This document shows, one piece after another, positions 41,601 to 51,545 of a stretch of DNA of 64,000 nucleotides. Where the stretch lies: contig NC_081334.1 in assembly GCF_022539665.2 (NCBI RefSeq), positions 8,588,424 through 8,652,423 on the forward strand, written 5' to 3'. The stretch's first letter is position 1. Every line of letters starts with the position of its first letter. Origin of the DNA: Daphnia carinata (Eukaryota; Arthropoda; Branchiopoda; Diplostraca; Daphniidae). The translations under genes and the position numbers were made by a program. Below the pieces are notes generated by a model, which saw only the letters and a list, made by a program, of their open reading frames with translations, had not been told where the DNA came from and made no database searches.

Positions 41601-43118
41601 ATGGAAAAAACAGTGCGCACGCCGGTGTTAAGTACCAACTCAAAAGCGCGGAATGTGGCAAATTCAAATGGAAGAAAAAATAGGGATGTTTTGACGCTAA
41701 AAGAAAAACTTGAAGTTGTAGAGCAGCTAGAAAAAGGATTGAGTGAGCGTGCTGTGGGGAAAATGTTCAGTGTTTCACGCTCGCAGATTCATCGCATTAG
41801 TGCAAGGCGAAGTGAATCGAAAAGTTTCAGTGAAAAAAATAATTTTAATTTGAGATCCAAGCATTTGGCTAACACTGCTCATCATCCCGAGTTAGATGAT
41901 GCAGTTTTTGAATGGTTTAGGTAAATGCGTAATCCAACAAAGCGTCGGAAACCATTGCCCGTATCCCGCAGTATTATTTTAGCTCGCGCTTTACATGAAG
42001 CAAACCGCCTAGGATTGGATAAGCTTAACGCTTCAAATGTCTGGTTCCGAACTGGAAAAAACGCTTCGGCATTGGAAATAGCGTGCGCCTTGTCGGTGAA
42101 TCAGGCGATGTGGATATTGCACAAGCAGAGCAGGAAATCCAGGTCTTACGTGACAAACTAGGTAAGTATAAACCTGAGAATATATTTAATTGTGACGAAA
42201 CATCTAGCTACTATCGTGCGCTACCGTTTCGTAGTTATGTTTCACCAGATGAAAATCGCCGTAGTATAAGTGGAACCAAAGAGCCGAAAGCCAAAGAGAG
42301 AATAACTGTGATGCATTGCGTGAATGCCACTGGATGCTTTAAAATCCCACCATTGGTGATATGTTCCTCAAAATCACCTCACTGTTTTAGAGACAGTCTT
42401 CCTCCGATTCCAGATAAAGGTCAGGCTAATGCTTGGATGGACAGGGAGCTCTTCAGATATTGGTTTTTAGATGTATTTTTACCCGTTATGAGACAGTAGA
42501 CTACGGAGTCAGTAGCTATTGTAATGGACAATTGTGCTGGTCATGACAAAACTTGTGTCGATCCATTAGACCAAGTTCAGATTTTTTTCCTTCCTCCAAA
42601 TGTCACTTCGGTCTACCAGCCTCTTGATCAGGGTATTACAGCTTCTCTAAAGTCACTCTATAGGAAGCAGTTAATCATCAAATTGGTTGAGGCCTATGAC
42701 AATCATACAGCTTTGCAGGAAGCAGCAAGTTTAGCAAAAAGAGGTAGGAAGGATTTGCGATATGGCTGCTCTGCAACTGTATTGGATGCTTGCCAATTAA
42801 TCAAATCTTGCTGGAATTTGGTTTCAAACACCACAATATTCAATTGATGGAGGCATTCGAAAATACTACCACATGAGCAGTTCACCAGGTTAAGCGAAAC
42901 CAGACCTCTAGATGTTGTTGGTAACACTTCCGACTTCTTATGCGACGTGTTACTCTCCTTGCAAATTCCATCTGAAAAAAAATGCTGATCTAGCCGATAT
43001 AATAGAGAAAGCGAAGAAAGATGATTGCGCTATTCAAATTCAACGCTGGCTTAACTTTGAATCAGATCCGGCAGTTATTGCGGCAGAAGATTACGAACTT
43101 TCAAATGAAATTTTATAG
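41601..43118 (+). pseudogene. pogo transposase with preserved DDD residues, two breaks
   Basis: ATG at 41601. The N-terminal pipsqueak-type helix-turn-helix (LTLKEKLEVVEQLEKGLSER, AVGKMFSVSRSQIHRI) is followed by a CENP-B-type domain (HPELDDAVFEWFR, SIILARALHEANRLGLDKLN). The DDE_1 core is at 42083-42846 with NCDETS (first Asp), IVMDNCAGHD (second) and VYQPLDQGI (third Asp), so all catalytic residues remain. A TAA at 41922 follows WFR, a frameshift occurs at about 42050, a TAG lies at 42497 after the core's VMRQ, and another stop at 42844. It cuts and pastes between TIRs at TA sites; this copy cannot make a full protein. Confidence 0.9.
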
Positions 43119-43740
43119 CAAAGTGATTCGGCATGCTCTTCCAGCCAGTCAAACAAAATATCACTGACGGACGTTTGCGAGAGCGTTGCCACTAGTTCTA
43201 GTCCTAACAATCTAGCTCATGAAGCACTCTTGAAAGAGAAGCTGCTTAAATATGCATGCGCTGCCGTAGATGCAAGGATATCCGATCCTACATTGTATGA
43301 CCTAGTTTCAAAAATTAAAGAACATTTGTCGTAAGTAAATGCGTATGTTAAATATTAATTTATTATTTGTAAGCGTTGATAAGCTTAATTTTTCTTAAAA
43401 CAATTTTACGTTATTCTATTACCTTACTTCGTTTATGTTTCAAGTGTGTTCAAAGTAAATGTTTCAAATGTAGATTTTTTTCTCGTTTTATACAACTAAA
43501 CGTAGCGTACATTTTTGTTTTGGTATTTTTACTTGATCTGTAATTTGTTCGGTACCTAGAATTTTGCGACACAGCTAATAAACTTAGGTTTTATACTATT
43601 ACTCGTTCTTGTAAATTAATTCAATTTATTATAAAGCTTATCTAGTTAAGTGAGTACAGAACTAGTCAATACGAGCAGAGCATTAGAAAATTTTACGAAT
43701 AAGCGCGATGAGATGGCACTGACCGCGGTCGAGCCGCTTT
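43119..43740 (+). other. pogo element 3' part
   Basis: A weak continuation of the transposase C-terminus reads to about 43330 (KLLKYACAAVDARISDPTLY, then a TAA at 43332). AT-rich untranslated DNA with AATAAA-like words follows up to the right TIR. No additional gene. Confidence 0.45.
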
Positions 43741-43799
43741 TCAGACCACCCGCTTATCGGACCACTGCACAGGGTGGTCCGATAAGTGGAGCCGCACTG

Positions 43800-45342
43800 T
43801 ATTCAATGTGAATATAGTGTTATAGAATCAGTTTCATGATCTACATTCAAACAGTATCGAATAAACGTGTATTCAATGTGAATATAGTGTGACACAGTGA
43901 ATTTCAATATCTACATTCAAACAGCATCAAATATACGTGTATTCAATGTGAATATAGTGTTATAGAATCAGTTTAAATATCTACATTCAAACAGCATCAA
44001 AAATACGTGTTTCAATGTGAATATAGTGTGATACAGTGAGCTTCAACATCTACATTCAAACAGTATCCAATATACGTGTATTCAATGTGAATATAGTGTT
44101 ATAGAATCAGTTTCATGATCTACATTCAAACAGTATCAAATATACGTGTATTCAATGTGAATATAGTGTGATGTAGTGAGTTTCAATATCTATATTCAAA
44201 CAGCATCAAATATACGTGTACTCAATGGGAATACAGTGTGATACAGTGAGTTTCAATATCTACATTCAAACAACATTAAAGATACGTGTATTCAATGTGA
44301 ATATAGTGCTTTACAGTTCAGTTTGATCATGTACATTCAAACAGTAACAAATATACGTGTATTCAATGTGAATATAGTAAGATATAGTGAGTTTCAATAT
44401 CCACATTCAAACAGCATCAAATATACGTGTATTCAATGTGAATATAGTATGATACAGAGAGTTTTAATATCTACTTTGAAACAGCATCAAATATACGTTT
44501 ATTCAATGTGAATATAGTGTGATACAATGAGTTTCAATATCTACATTCAAACAACATCAAATATATGTGTATTCAATGTGAATATAGTGTTATCGAATCA
44601 GTTTAAATATCTACATTGAAACAGCATCAAGTATACGTGTATTCACTGTGGATATAAAGTTATAGAATCAGTTTCAATATCTACATTGAAACAACTTCAA
44701 ATATACGTTTATTCATTGTGAATCTAGTGTGATACAGTGAGTTTCAATATCTACATTCAAATAGCATCAAATATACATGCATCCAATGTGAATATGGTGT
44801 AATAGAATCAGATTCATGATCTACATTCAAACAGCATCAAATATACGTGTATTTAATGCGAATATACTGTGATACACTGAGTTTCAATATCTACATTCAT
44901 ACAGCATCAAAAATACGTGTTTTTATGTGAATATAGTGTGATACAGTGAGATTCAATATCTACATTCAAACAACATCAAATATACGTTTATTCAATTTAA
45001 ATATAGTGTGACACAGTGAGTTTCAATATGTACATTTTAACACCATCAAATATACGTGTATTCAATGTGAATATAGTGTTATAGAATCAGTTTCATGATC
45101 TACATTCAAACAGTATCAAATATACGTGTATTGAATGTGAATGTAGTGTGATACAGTGAGTTTCAATATCTACATTCAAACAGCATCAAATATACGTGTA
45201 TTCATTGTGAATATACTGTTATAGAATCAGTTTCATCATCTAAATTCAAACATTATCAAATATACGTGTATTCAATGTGAATATAGTGTGATACAGTGCG
45301 TTTCAATATCTACATTCGAACAGCATCAAATAGATGTGTATT
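43800..45342 (+). repeat. 70-bp satellite, segment 2
   Basis: About 22 monomers alternating irregularly between the GATACAGTGAG and TATAGAATCAG subtypes. Divergence between monomers is visibly greater than in 51546-54545, with private variants such as CTTTACAGTTCAG at 44310. No long higher-order period was seen. ORFs inside are repeat translations. Confidence 0.95.
45339..45342. repeat. TATT target-site duplication of Gypsy E (left)
   Basis: TATT here and at 51546-51549 flank the TGTTAC...GTAACA ends of Gypsy E. Both lie at the same position of the satellite monomer (CGTGTATT|CAATG). Confidence 0.85.
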
Positions 45343-45695
45343 TGTTACTGATGTTGCCGGCGTCGGGCCAAAATCGTGAGACGCAAGTAGTAATGGGGAT
45401 GAACGGCGGGGAATATGAAGATGGGAATACTCCGATTGACACGGGACACGTATATTTGATTAACACACAAGTACAACACAATTCACTCAGGGGTTCGCGA
45501 AGGGAAGCCAGCAATATGCGGAGCTCCTTCTTATGACCACTCGGTAGACGGCGAGGTAGCTAACTGCCTACATGACTGACAGCAGATGACCCCGTCGCAT
45601 ACCTTCCGATCTGCCATCTAGCAAGGGGAGGTGGAATCAGGGCACTAGATGGCGGTACATGGCAGGACACTGGTATAAGGTATGAAACTGTAACA
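45343..45695 (-). repeat. 3' LTR of Gypsy E (353 bp)
   Basis: Minus-strand start TGTTACAGTTTCATACC, end CAGTAACA. The U3 part (45520-45695) matches 51374-51545. It contains two facing CTAGATGG words (GCCATCTAGC at 45613 and CACTAGATGGCGG at 45643). The remaining part (45343-45519) has no counterpart in the 5' LTR but shares a short stretch with 24370-24412. Confidence 0.8.
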
Positions 45696-46136
45696 TTCGG
45701 CCCTTCCTGACTCGAAGTTCCACACGAATAACACAAATAAAACACTGAGAGTTTTCTGGAACTTCGAAATGGTCCCCGAAGAAAAGAAGATAAACGAGGA
45801 ACGAAAACAAAAAAGGGAAAACACTACCGACTACTGGGGAAGAGAAAAAACAAAACAAAAAAAAATTCTTCCCTGAGGCTCACGGCTCTTTACACCCACC
45901 CAAATGACGGCGATTTATCAAAGCAAAAAAAAAACAATTAACAAATAACACCCCCAGCCAAAAGAAGAGAGAAGAAGAGAAAAACAAACAATGATTTATC
46001 AAACGAAGAAAAGCAAAACATCAAATGACATCACCACCCAAAAAAAAGAGAAAAAAACACCATGACAACCCCAATAACTCAACCCCCCCCCCCCCCCAAA
46101 CAAAAAACACGATAGAGAAAGAAGAGCGTGTACGTG
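45696..46136 (-). other. Gypsy E 3' untranslated region
   Basis: A-rich DNA on the plus strand with a C15 run at 46083-46097 and many GAAGAGAAAA units. The sequence next to the LTR reads AGGAAGGGCCGAA on the minus strand and is the probable polypurine tract. No ORF with domain similarity. Confidence 0.6.
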
Positions 46137-47335
46137 TTATGTGTGGTAGTCTTTCAACCACGCAGGTCTTTTTGTCCGTCTCCCAGCTCTAGTAGTTGTT
46201 GTTGGCCTATCTTCCTGTGGATGCTCTTCCGACTCGGACGAAGATGAGCCGCTCAAAGAAGGCGAAGATGAAGACTCGTCGACTGCCACATCTTCCGATG
46301 CGTCCCACTCCATATCCGACCGACCATGGAAGCGACGAACTTGGCAGACGTGGACGTCAAAACGCCTATACGATGATTTCTTCCGTCGTCTGGGCAGGTC
46401 TTCGACTAGGTAGGTTGTCTGAGATAGCTTCCGCACTACCTGGAATGGCCCCACAAGCTTAGGAAGAAATTTTTTGGTGGAATTTTTCTTTCTAGGCTTC
46501 CGTCGAACTAGAACAAGGCCACTATGGAGAAGCTCGGGTTCCGGCTTCCGAACTCGATTTGTTCTTTCCTTGCTTTTCCGTTGTTTTTCCACAATGCGCA
46601 AACGAGCTGACGACCTCAATTCCGAAACGCGTGACAAAAAATTGGCATGTGGTTCTTGATCGTTCTTTTGCCAAGGAAAGAGATTTTCTATGGCCAGAAC
46701 TGGTAGACGACCATTCACTAACTCAAAAGGCGTTACCTCGGTTGTGGCTTGGCGGGCAGTATTAATAGCATACGTTGCGGTTGCTAAATGTAAGTCACAG
46801 TCCGTATGTTCGGCGTTGACGAAGGCGCATAATGCAAGGGTTAATGTACGATTAACTCTTTCCACTAATCCATTGGTCTCCGGATGCTCTGCAAAGGCCA
46901 AAATGTGTTTAGTATGCCAGCGCGTTACCCATTCGGCAAACATCTGAGACGTAAAGGCTGATCCCTGGTCGCTAATAATACGTTGTGGTGTACCGTGGCG
47001 AAAGATAGTGTTCGTCTCGAGGAACGACGTAACAAATTTTGTCGACGTGTCAGGAACAGCAGCCATCTCGACTCACTTCGACAAATAGTCTATGGAGACA
47101 ATTATATGACGATGGCCAGAAGCAGTAACCTTAAACGGGCCCAAGTGATCAATTCCGATAAGCTGGAATGGAGAAGACGGTGGTTCGATGGGCTGGAGCC
47201 GGCCAACCCACCTGACCAATTGCGTGTTTGTGTGTTTGGCAAAAAGAACAAGATTGTACAAAACGTTTTACGCTCCTACCCAGCCGTGGCCACCAAAATC
47301 GACTTTTAATTTTAAAAAGATTTCTCTCCACACCC
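46137..47335 (-). pseudogene. Gypsy E integrase
   Basis: Minus strand: the end of the zinc domain (FVQSCSFCQTHKHAIGQVGW, Cys pair), the core with LIGIDHLGPFKVTASGHRHI (first Asp) and SIDYLSK, a stop at about 47070, then the main frame with RIISDQGSAFTSQMFAEWVT (second Asp) and EHPETNGLVERVNRTLTLAL (Glu). The C-terminal module (SGLVLVRRKPRKKNSTKKFL, VGPFQVVRKLSQTTYLVEDL) resembles the GPF/Y domain of gypsy integrases and is followed by an acidic Ser-rich tail ending WLKDYHT. Only one stop separates the two parts. Confidence 0.9.
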
Positions 47336-47417
47336 TGATGTCCAGATGGAGGAGAATCGTGACATTCTTCTAAGATTTTATCTACGAAGGATTAAGGGAA
47401 TAACAAGTAGCAACTTC

Positions 47418-48985
47418 CTACCAGAGTGCTTGTTTTTTTTTATACAGAATTTTACTACGGATGAAAAAATCTTGGGAAATTTTACAGGGCGTAAGGGTGT
47501 CTAATGCTACGAAAATTTTTCTCAGCTGGCCGTCCTGCTGTTGCAAGAGGGTGAGCTCTTTTGAGGCATAACCCACTTCGGGTTCCTTTACAGTGACTGC
47601 TAGACAATCATCTGGTTGGGAATCAATGCCGTCGGCAGGGTTCCTAGACAGAGTGTCCGCAATAATATTATCCGTACCTTTCACGTGTTCAATCGTGAAG
47701 GTAAACTCCTGCAAATCAAGCACCAACATCGCAAACTTCTTCTTTAAGTCCCTTTTCCCCATCATCCACTTGACGGCTGAACTGTCCGTCTTAACAAAAA
47801 AATGTCTCCCATAAACATACGTGCGCAACTTTTTGATTGCCCACATCACCGCCAATCATTCCAACTCATTGGAGTGATATCGTGTTTCGGTGTCCGACAG
47901 CCTTCTGCTGATGAAAGTCAGGTCAATGTCCTTCATCAGCATCTTGCGTCAACACCGCTCCAAGACCAGTTTGACTTGCGTCGGTCTGAATGGTAGCTTC
48001 AAGAGCGTCATCGAAATGAGCCAGAACAGGAGCAGTCGTAAGACGATCTACAATACTGCTCTTTGCGCCTTCGCGACGTTCCGTCCACCGTCAAACAGCA
48101 TTCTTTTTGAGGAGAGCGTGCAAAGGGTGAGCCAATGACGCAAAATCAGGGACAAAACACCGATAGTACGACGCAAGTCCAAGAAAACCTCGTATTGATT
48201 TTAAATTTGTAACAGGCATAGAAGTCAAAGAGCGCATTTTCTCACCTTCCGGGTGAATGCCTTCCGCATGAATTACGTGTCCCAGATGGGACACCTTGGT
48301 GGCGCCGAAAACGCATTTATCAATATTCAGAGTCAAATTTGCCCGCTCTAGAGCTGTTAACACCAACTCTAGGCGTGCCAAGTGCTCGTCAAAAGATCGA
48401 CCAAAAACCAAGATGTCATCTAAATAAACTAGGCACATATGCCACTTCAAGCCAGCCTATACTCTATCCATTAAACGTTGAAACGTCGCCGGAGCATTGC
48501 TCAACCCGAACGGCAGACGTGTAAACTGATAAAGACCGTCTGGAGTAACAAACGCTGTCTTCTCCCGGTCTTTCAATGCCACAGGCACCTGCCAATAACC
48601 ACTGGCCAAATCCAAGCAAGAAAAAATTGCGCACCTGCTAGCCTGTCCGAAACATCGTCAATGCGAGGTAACGAATAAACATCACGTTTCGTTATCGCAT
48701 TTAGACGTCTAAAATCAATACAAAAACGATAGTCACCAGATTTTGCTTTACGGACTAAACCGACGGGCGAACTACACGGGCTAAAAGATTCTTCGCGAAC
48801 ACCGTCATCTAACATTTCTTCAATCTTTCCCGCAATAATCTGATGTTCGAACGCTGATACCCTATATGGCGCAGACTTCACCGGACAAGCAATCCCCGTG
48901 TCAATATGATGCTCAACTTCAGTGGTTTGCCCAATTTTCCTTTTTGACGTCGGGAAGCACTTTCGTCGACGTTCAAGCATACCCA
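47418..48985 (-). pseudogene. Gypsy E reverse transcriptase and RNase H
   Basis: RT starts at about 48980 ([60 protein letters not shown]); a frame change near 48600 leads into LVYLDDILVFGRSFDEHLAR with the catalytic YLDD (about 48430). LGHVIHAEGIHPEGEKMRSL and IRGFLGLASYYRCFVPDFAS follow. RNase H is readable at 48090-47620: the first-Asp region is in a broken frame, then AVMWAIKKLRTYVYGRHFFV, TDSSAVKWMMGKRDLKKKFA and VKGTDNIIADTLSRNPADGI. The frameshifts make it inactive. Confidence 0.9.
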
Positions 48986-49055
48986 GAAGTTTCTCTCGTT
49001 GATCAGAGTCTAGTCCCTCCCCAATATTAACCTGAGTGGTGAATTTGGCTTCATC

Positions 49056-49951
49056 GTGTGCTGGAAGAACAGTCGTTCACTTCAACAGCACAAAAGAAAT
49101 GCCGTCGCTCTTCCCTTCACAAAGACTAGCGAGTTGGGCGGAACTACCTGGTGTCCATCCACCTTAACTGGCATCCATCCACGTCGTTTCGAAGGCGACT
49201 GTTCCGCGAAAGACTATCAGACCGTCTCTTACGTCAAAATCTTCTTCATTCCTCCCTTCTTCTTCCAAAAATGTTTCCTCACTGCTGCTTTCCTCGTTAA
49301 TTATGTGCACTTCTTCCGCCCATCGCACGCTCTTTTTCTCCTTCGTCAAAACTTCTTCTACCCCCTTTTCTTCGCCGTCTTCAATTTCCATGTTTCCCTT
49401 ATTTAAATTTCCCTCAATTAACCCTATTTGCTCCCCCCTTACAGCTTTCCCCGTAACGTTACTTTCCCCCCTTACTAGATCTAACCCCCTACTTTCCTTC
49501 GCCGCTACACCCTTATTTTCCTTCTCAACTAACCCTTCCCCGACTAATTCAATTCTCCCTTCCCTTACTACAATGCTGGTTTTACTTTCCAGTCAACACC
49601 CAAGATTAGCGCAAATGGAGCGGTCCTTAGTATGGTGACGGACTTGAGTTTGGCAAAGTTGTGCTTCCACTTAACATTCAACGGTAGGGCTCCTTCTACA
49701 CGCACAAGCTTGTTGTCAACGCCTCTCAGTTTAGTTGTCGTGGCCTTCCGATGAGAGTCCATAAATTTCCGCACGACGCTTAACCGTTTCGCACTAACGC
49801 TTGCCCTCGAGTCAACAAGCGCTATGACTTCACCTATTTTCTCAATCCATACTTTTATTATGGGTAACGCGGGGTGATGCTCTGGACAAAAATAGTCCTT
49901 CATGGCCACCACTGTCCCTGACGTGCCCTGACGTCGTTTTTTGATGGACAA
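49056..49951 (-). pseudogene. Gypsy E protease and pre-RT spacer
   Basis: The protease frame (49568-49951) contains KIGEVIALVDSRASVSAKRL, where the D-S/T-G active site is D-S-R, so catalysis would be lost. It also has LRGVDNKLVRVEGALPLNVK and FALILGVDWKVKPAL, the typical flap-side and closing motifs. The spacer down to RT is an acidic and Ser-rich linker with a stop-free minus frame at 49164-49391 (VLTKEKKSVRWAEEVHIINE). Confidence 0.8.
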
Positions 49952-49959
49952 TCACGCGC

Positions 49960-50918
49960 GATATGTCCCATTCTATTACATCCATAACCCTTTGCGGTGG
50001 AACTCTTGGAAATGTTGTTCCGCTACCCCTAGGATATGCCGGTCCAGCGTAACGAGTATTATTGTTCGAGCCCAATACAAACGGTTTGCCAAACGGTCCC
50101 CTAGATTCTGAAAAAGCGCAGCGAAATCTGGCGTTGGTGGGTTAGTAGTTGCAGATGCTGGGTTAGTTGTTAAAAAATCAATTTCCAGAGTTTGAGCAAA
50201 CGAGACGTGTTTCGATGGCGACGGCAATCCCAACTGGTCTAAGTCACGGATCCGTGTAAAAAAATCAGCAAAAGTGGCTGGTAAATTAGCAGTCAATGCG
50301 GCTATATGAATGGGGTTCGCGAGTCCCCTTAACAAGGCTCTAATTACGTCGGCTTCTGGCAGTTGAACGGGACATCGGAGACAAAGCCTGCGCTTGCTAA
50401 GAGCGTACTCCATGTAGGACTCCCCAGGCTTCTGAACACGAGCTTCAACCTGTAGACTACATTCCAAGAACGAAAGAGGGCGTGTGAAATTCGCTACTAA
50501 AGCTGCCGACCAAAGTGGCCAAGTTGTAAAGGTGTGGCCCTGTTGAATATGCCACTGCGAAGCTGTGTCGTCAAGACGCGTTACGGCTACTAATAATAGA
50601 TTGTTGTCATTCCAATTTTCAAGAACTGCGACTCGGCTGATATTGTCGATGAACCCCTGGACGTCTTCCTCTACTCCCCCCCCCCCCCCCAAAGCGTGTA
50701 ATTGAATTTACCGCAATTGTCGACGGACGAACTACCTGTGGGATCTGAGCGACTGGTGCAGCGGCAGCTAGGGCTTGTAGAGCAGTGTTGTTTTGTTGTT
50801 GTTGAATGTTGATGACCTTCACTAGTTGCGTTATTTAGTTCTGTCTAGCTTCGCTGTCAGCTCTTGTCGCGTCGGTAAAATGCCCTATAGCTACGATCAA
50901 GTCATTGTTAGCCATGTT
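49960..50918 (-). pseudogene. Gypsy E Gag
   Basis: It starts at ATG 50918-50916 (MANNDLIVAIGHFTDATRAD), with a stop at 50842 soon after. A second frame (50822 down) carries a Gln/Ala linker and SITRFGGGGG, where a C11 run at 50680-50690 shifts the frame. The retrotransposon Gag core lies at 50650-50200 (VAVLENWNDNNLLLVAVTRL, ASQWHIQQGHTFTTWPLWSA, VQKPGESYMEYALSKRRLCL, IRALLRGLANPIHIAALTAN), matching the Retrotrans_gag fold. A degenerate zinc knuckle (GCNRMGHIARDC-like) follows near 49965. Gag forms the particle. Confidence 0.85.
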
Positions 50919-51192
50919 TGCTGTTGTTAGTGGTTTCGGTGACGAAAGCTTAAATTCTGTTTTACTGCTATTTCCTACTTTAAATGGTGGTCTAGTCACG
51001 GAACGCACTATACGAGCTCTAACTGGGGTTGGTGGTCTACCTGGTCTTCCTGACTCGATCCCTCAAATTGTATTGGTGCTCAAAACCGTAAAAATGATCT
51101 TCTTGTTTATCTTCTGTATCGGATATTCACAGAAAGCCGCGTACAAAAAAATTACTTCTCAAAAAAAAACAGAAGTCACTCAAAATCCAAAA

Positions 51193-51545
51193 AAGAAATA
51201 AAAAAAACGTTCGTTCAGTGTCCACATTGGAGCAATCCTCAAGAAGATGAGGACGCGAGAACGCCAAAGCGAGGAAAAAAACAAAACAAAATTTGCTGAA
51301 GTCAATCAATAGCTGACAACAGGAGAGGCAAAAAAATAATTTCTTTGGCACGAGTTGTGAAAAAGAAAGATTAGGAGCTCCTTCTTATGATCACTCGGTA
51401 GACGGCGAGGTAACTAACTAAATACATGACAGCAGACGACCCCGTCGCATACCTTCCGGTCTGCCATATATCAAGGGGAGGTGGAATCAGGGCACTAGAT
51501 GCGGTTACATGGCAGGACACTGTTATGAGGTATGAAACTGTAACA
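51193..51545 (-). repeat. 5' LTR of Gypsy E with replaced inner half
   Basis: Minus-strand start TGTTACAGTTTCATACC is at 51545. Only 51374-51545 matches the 3' LTR; inward of 51373 the sequence is unrelated, so the nominal inner border (51193) is an extrapolation from the 3' LTR length. The following leader (50919-51192) has T-rich tracts and no recognised PBS. Confidence 0.6.

Larger units (their letters stand above)
41255..43799 (+). mobile_element. pogo/Tigger DNA transposon, complete ends
   Basis: It begins CAGTGCCGATCCACTTATCG and ends with the reverse complement of CAGTGCGGCTCCACTTATCG, giving 28-bp TIRs with few mismatches. TA lies on both sides (41253-41254 and 43800-43801), and removing the element plus one TA restores a satellite monomer. 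The subterminal sequence repeats GGACCACCCGCTTAT and ACCGGTTATCGGACC near the ends. The 2545-bp length and the coding region fit an autonomous pogo family member that has decayed. Confidence 0.95.
45343..51545 (-). mobile_element. Gypsy E: minus-strand Ty3/gypsy element inserted in satellite
   Basis: 6203 bp bounded by TGTTAC/GTAACA and a TATT duplication. On the minus strand: 5' LTR, gag, protease, RT, RNase H, integrase, polypurine tract (GGAAGGGCCGAA before 45695) and 3' LTR. No env. Domain sequence is relatively well kept, but each domain has breaks. The two LTRs agree only over about 172-176 bp (see findings). Confidence 0.9.

Noticed and set aside
49303-49638. 111-codon plus-strand ORF within Gypsy E
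   Set aside because: Ser/Pro/Phe-rich antisense of the protease-RT spacer.
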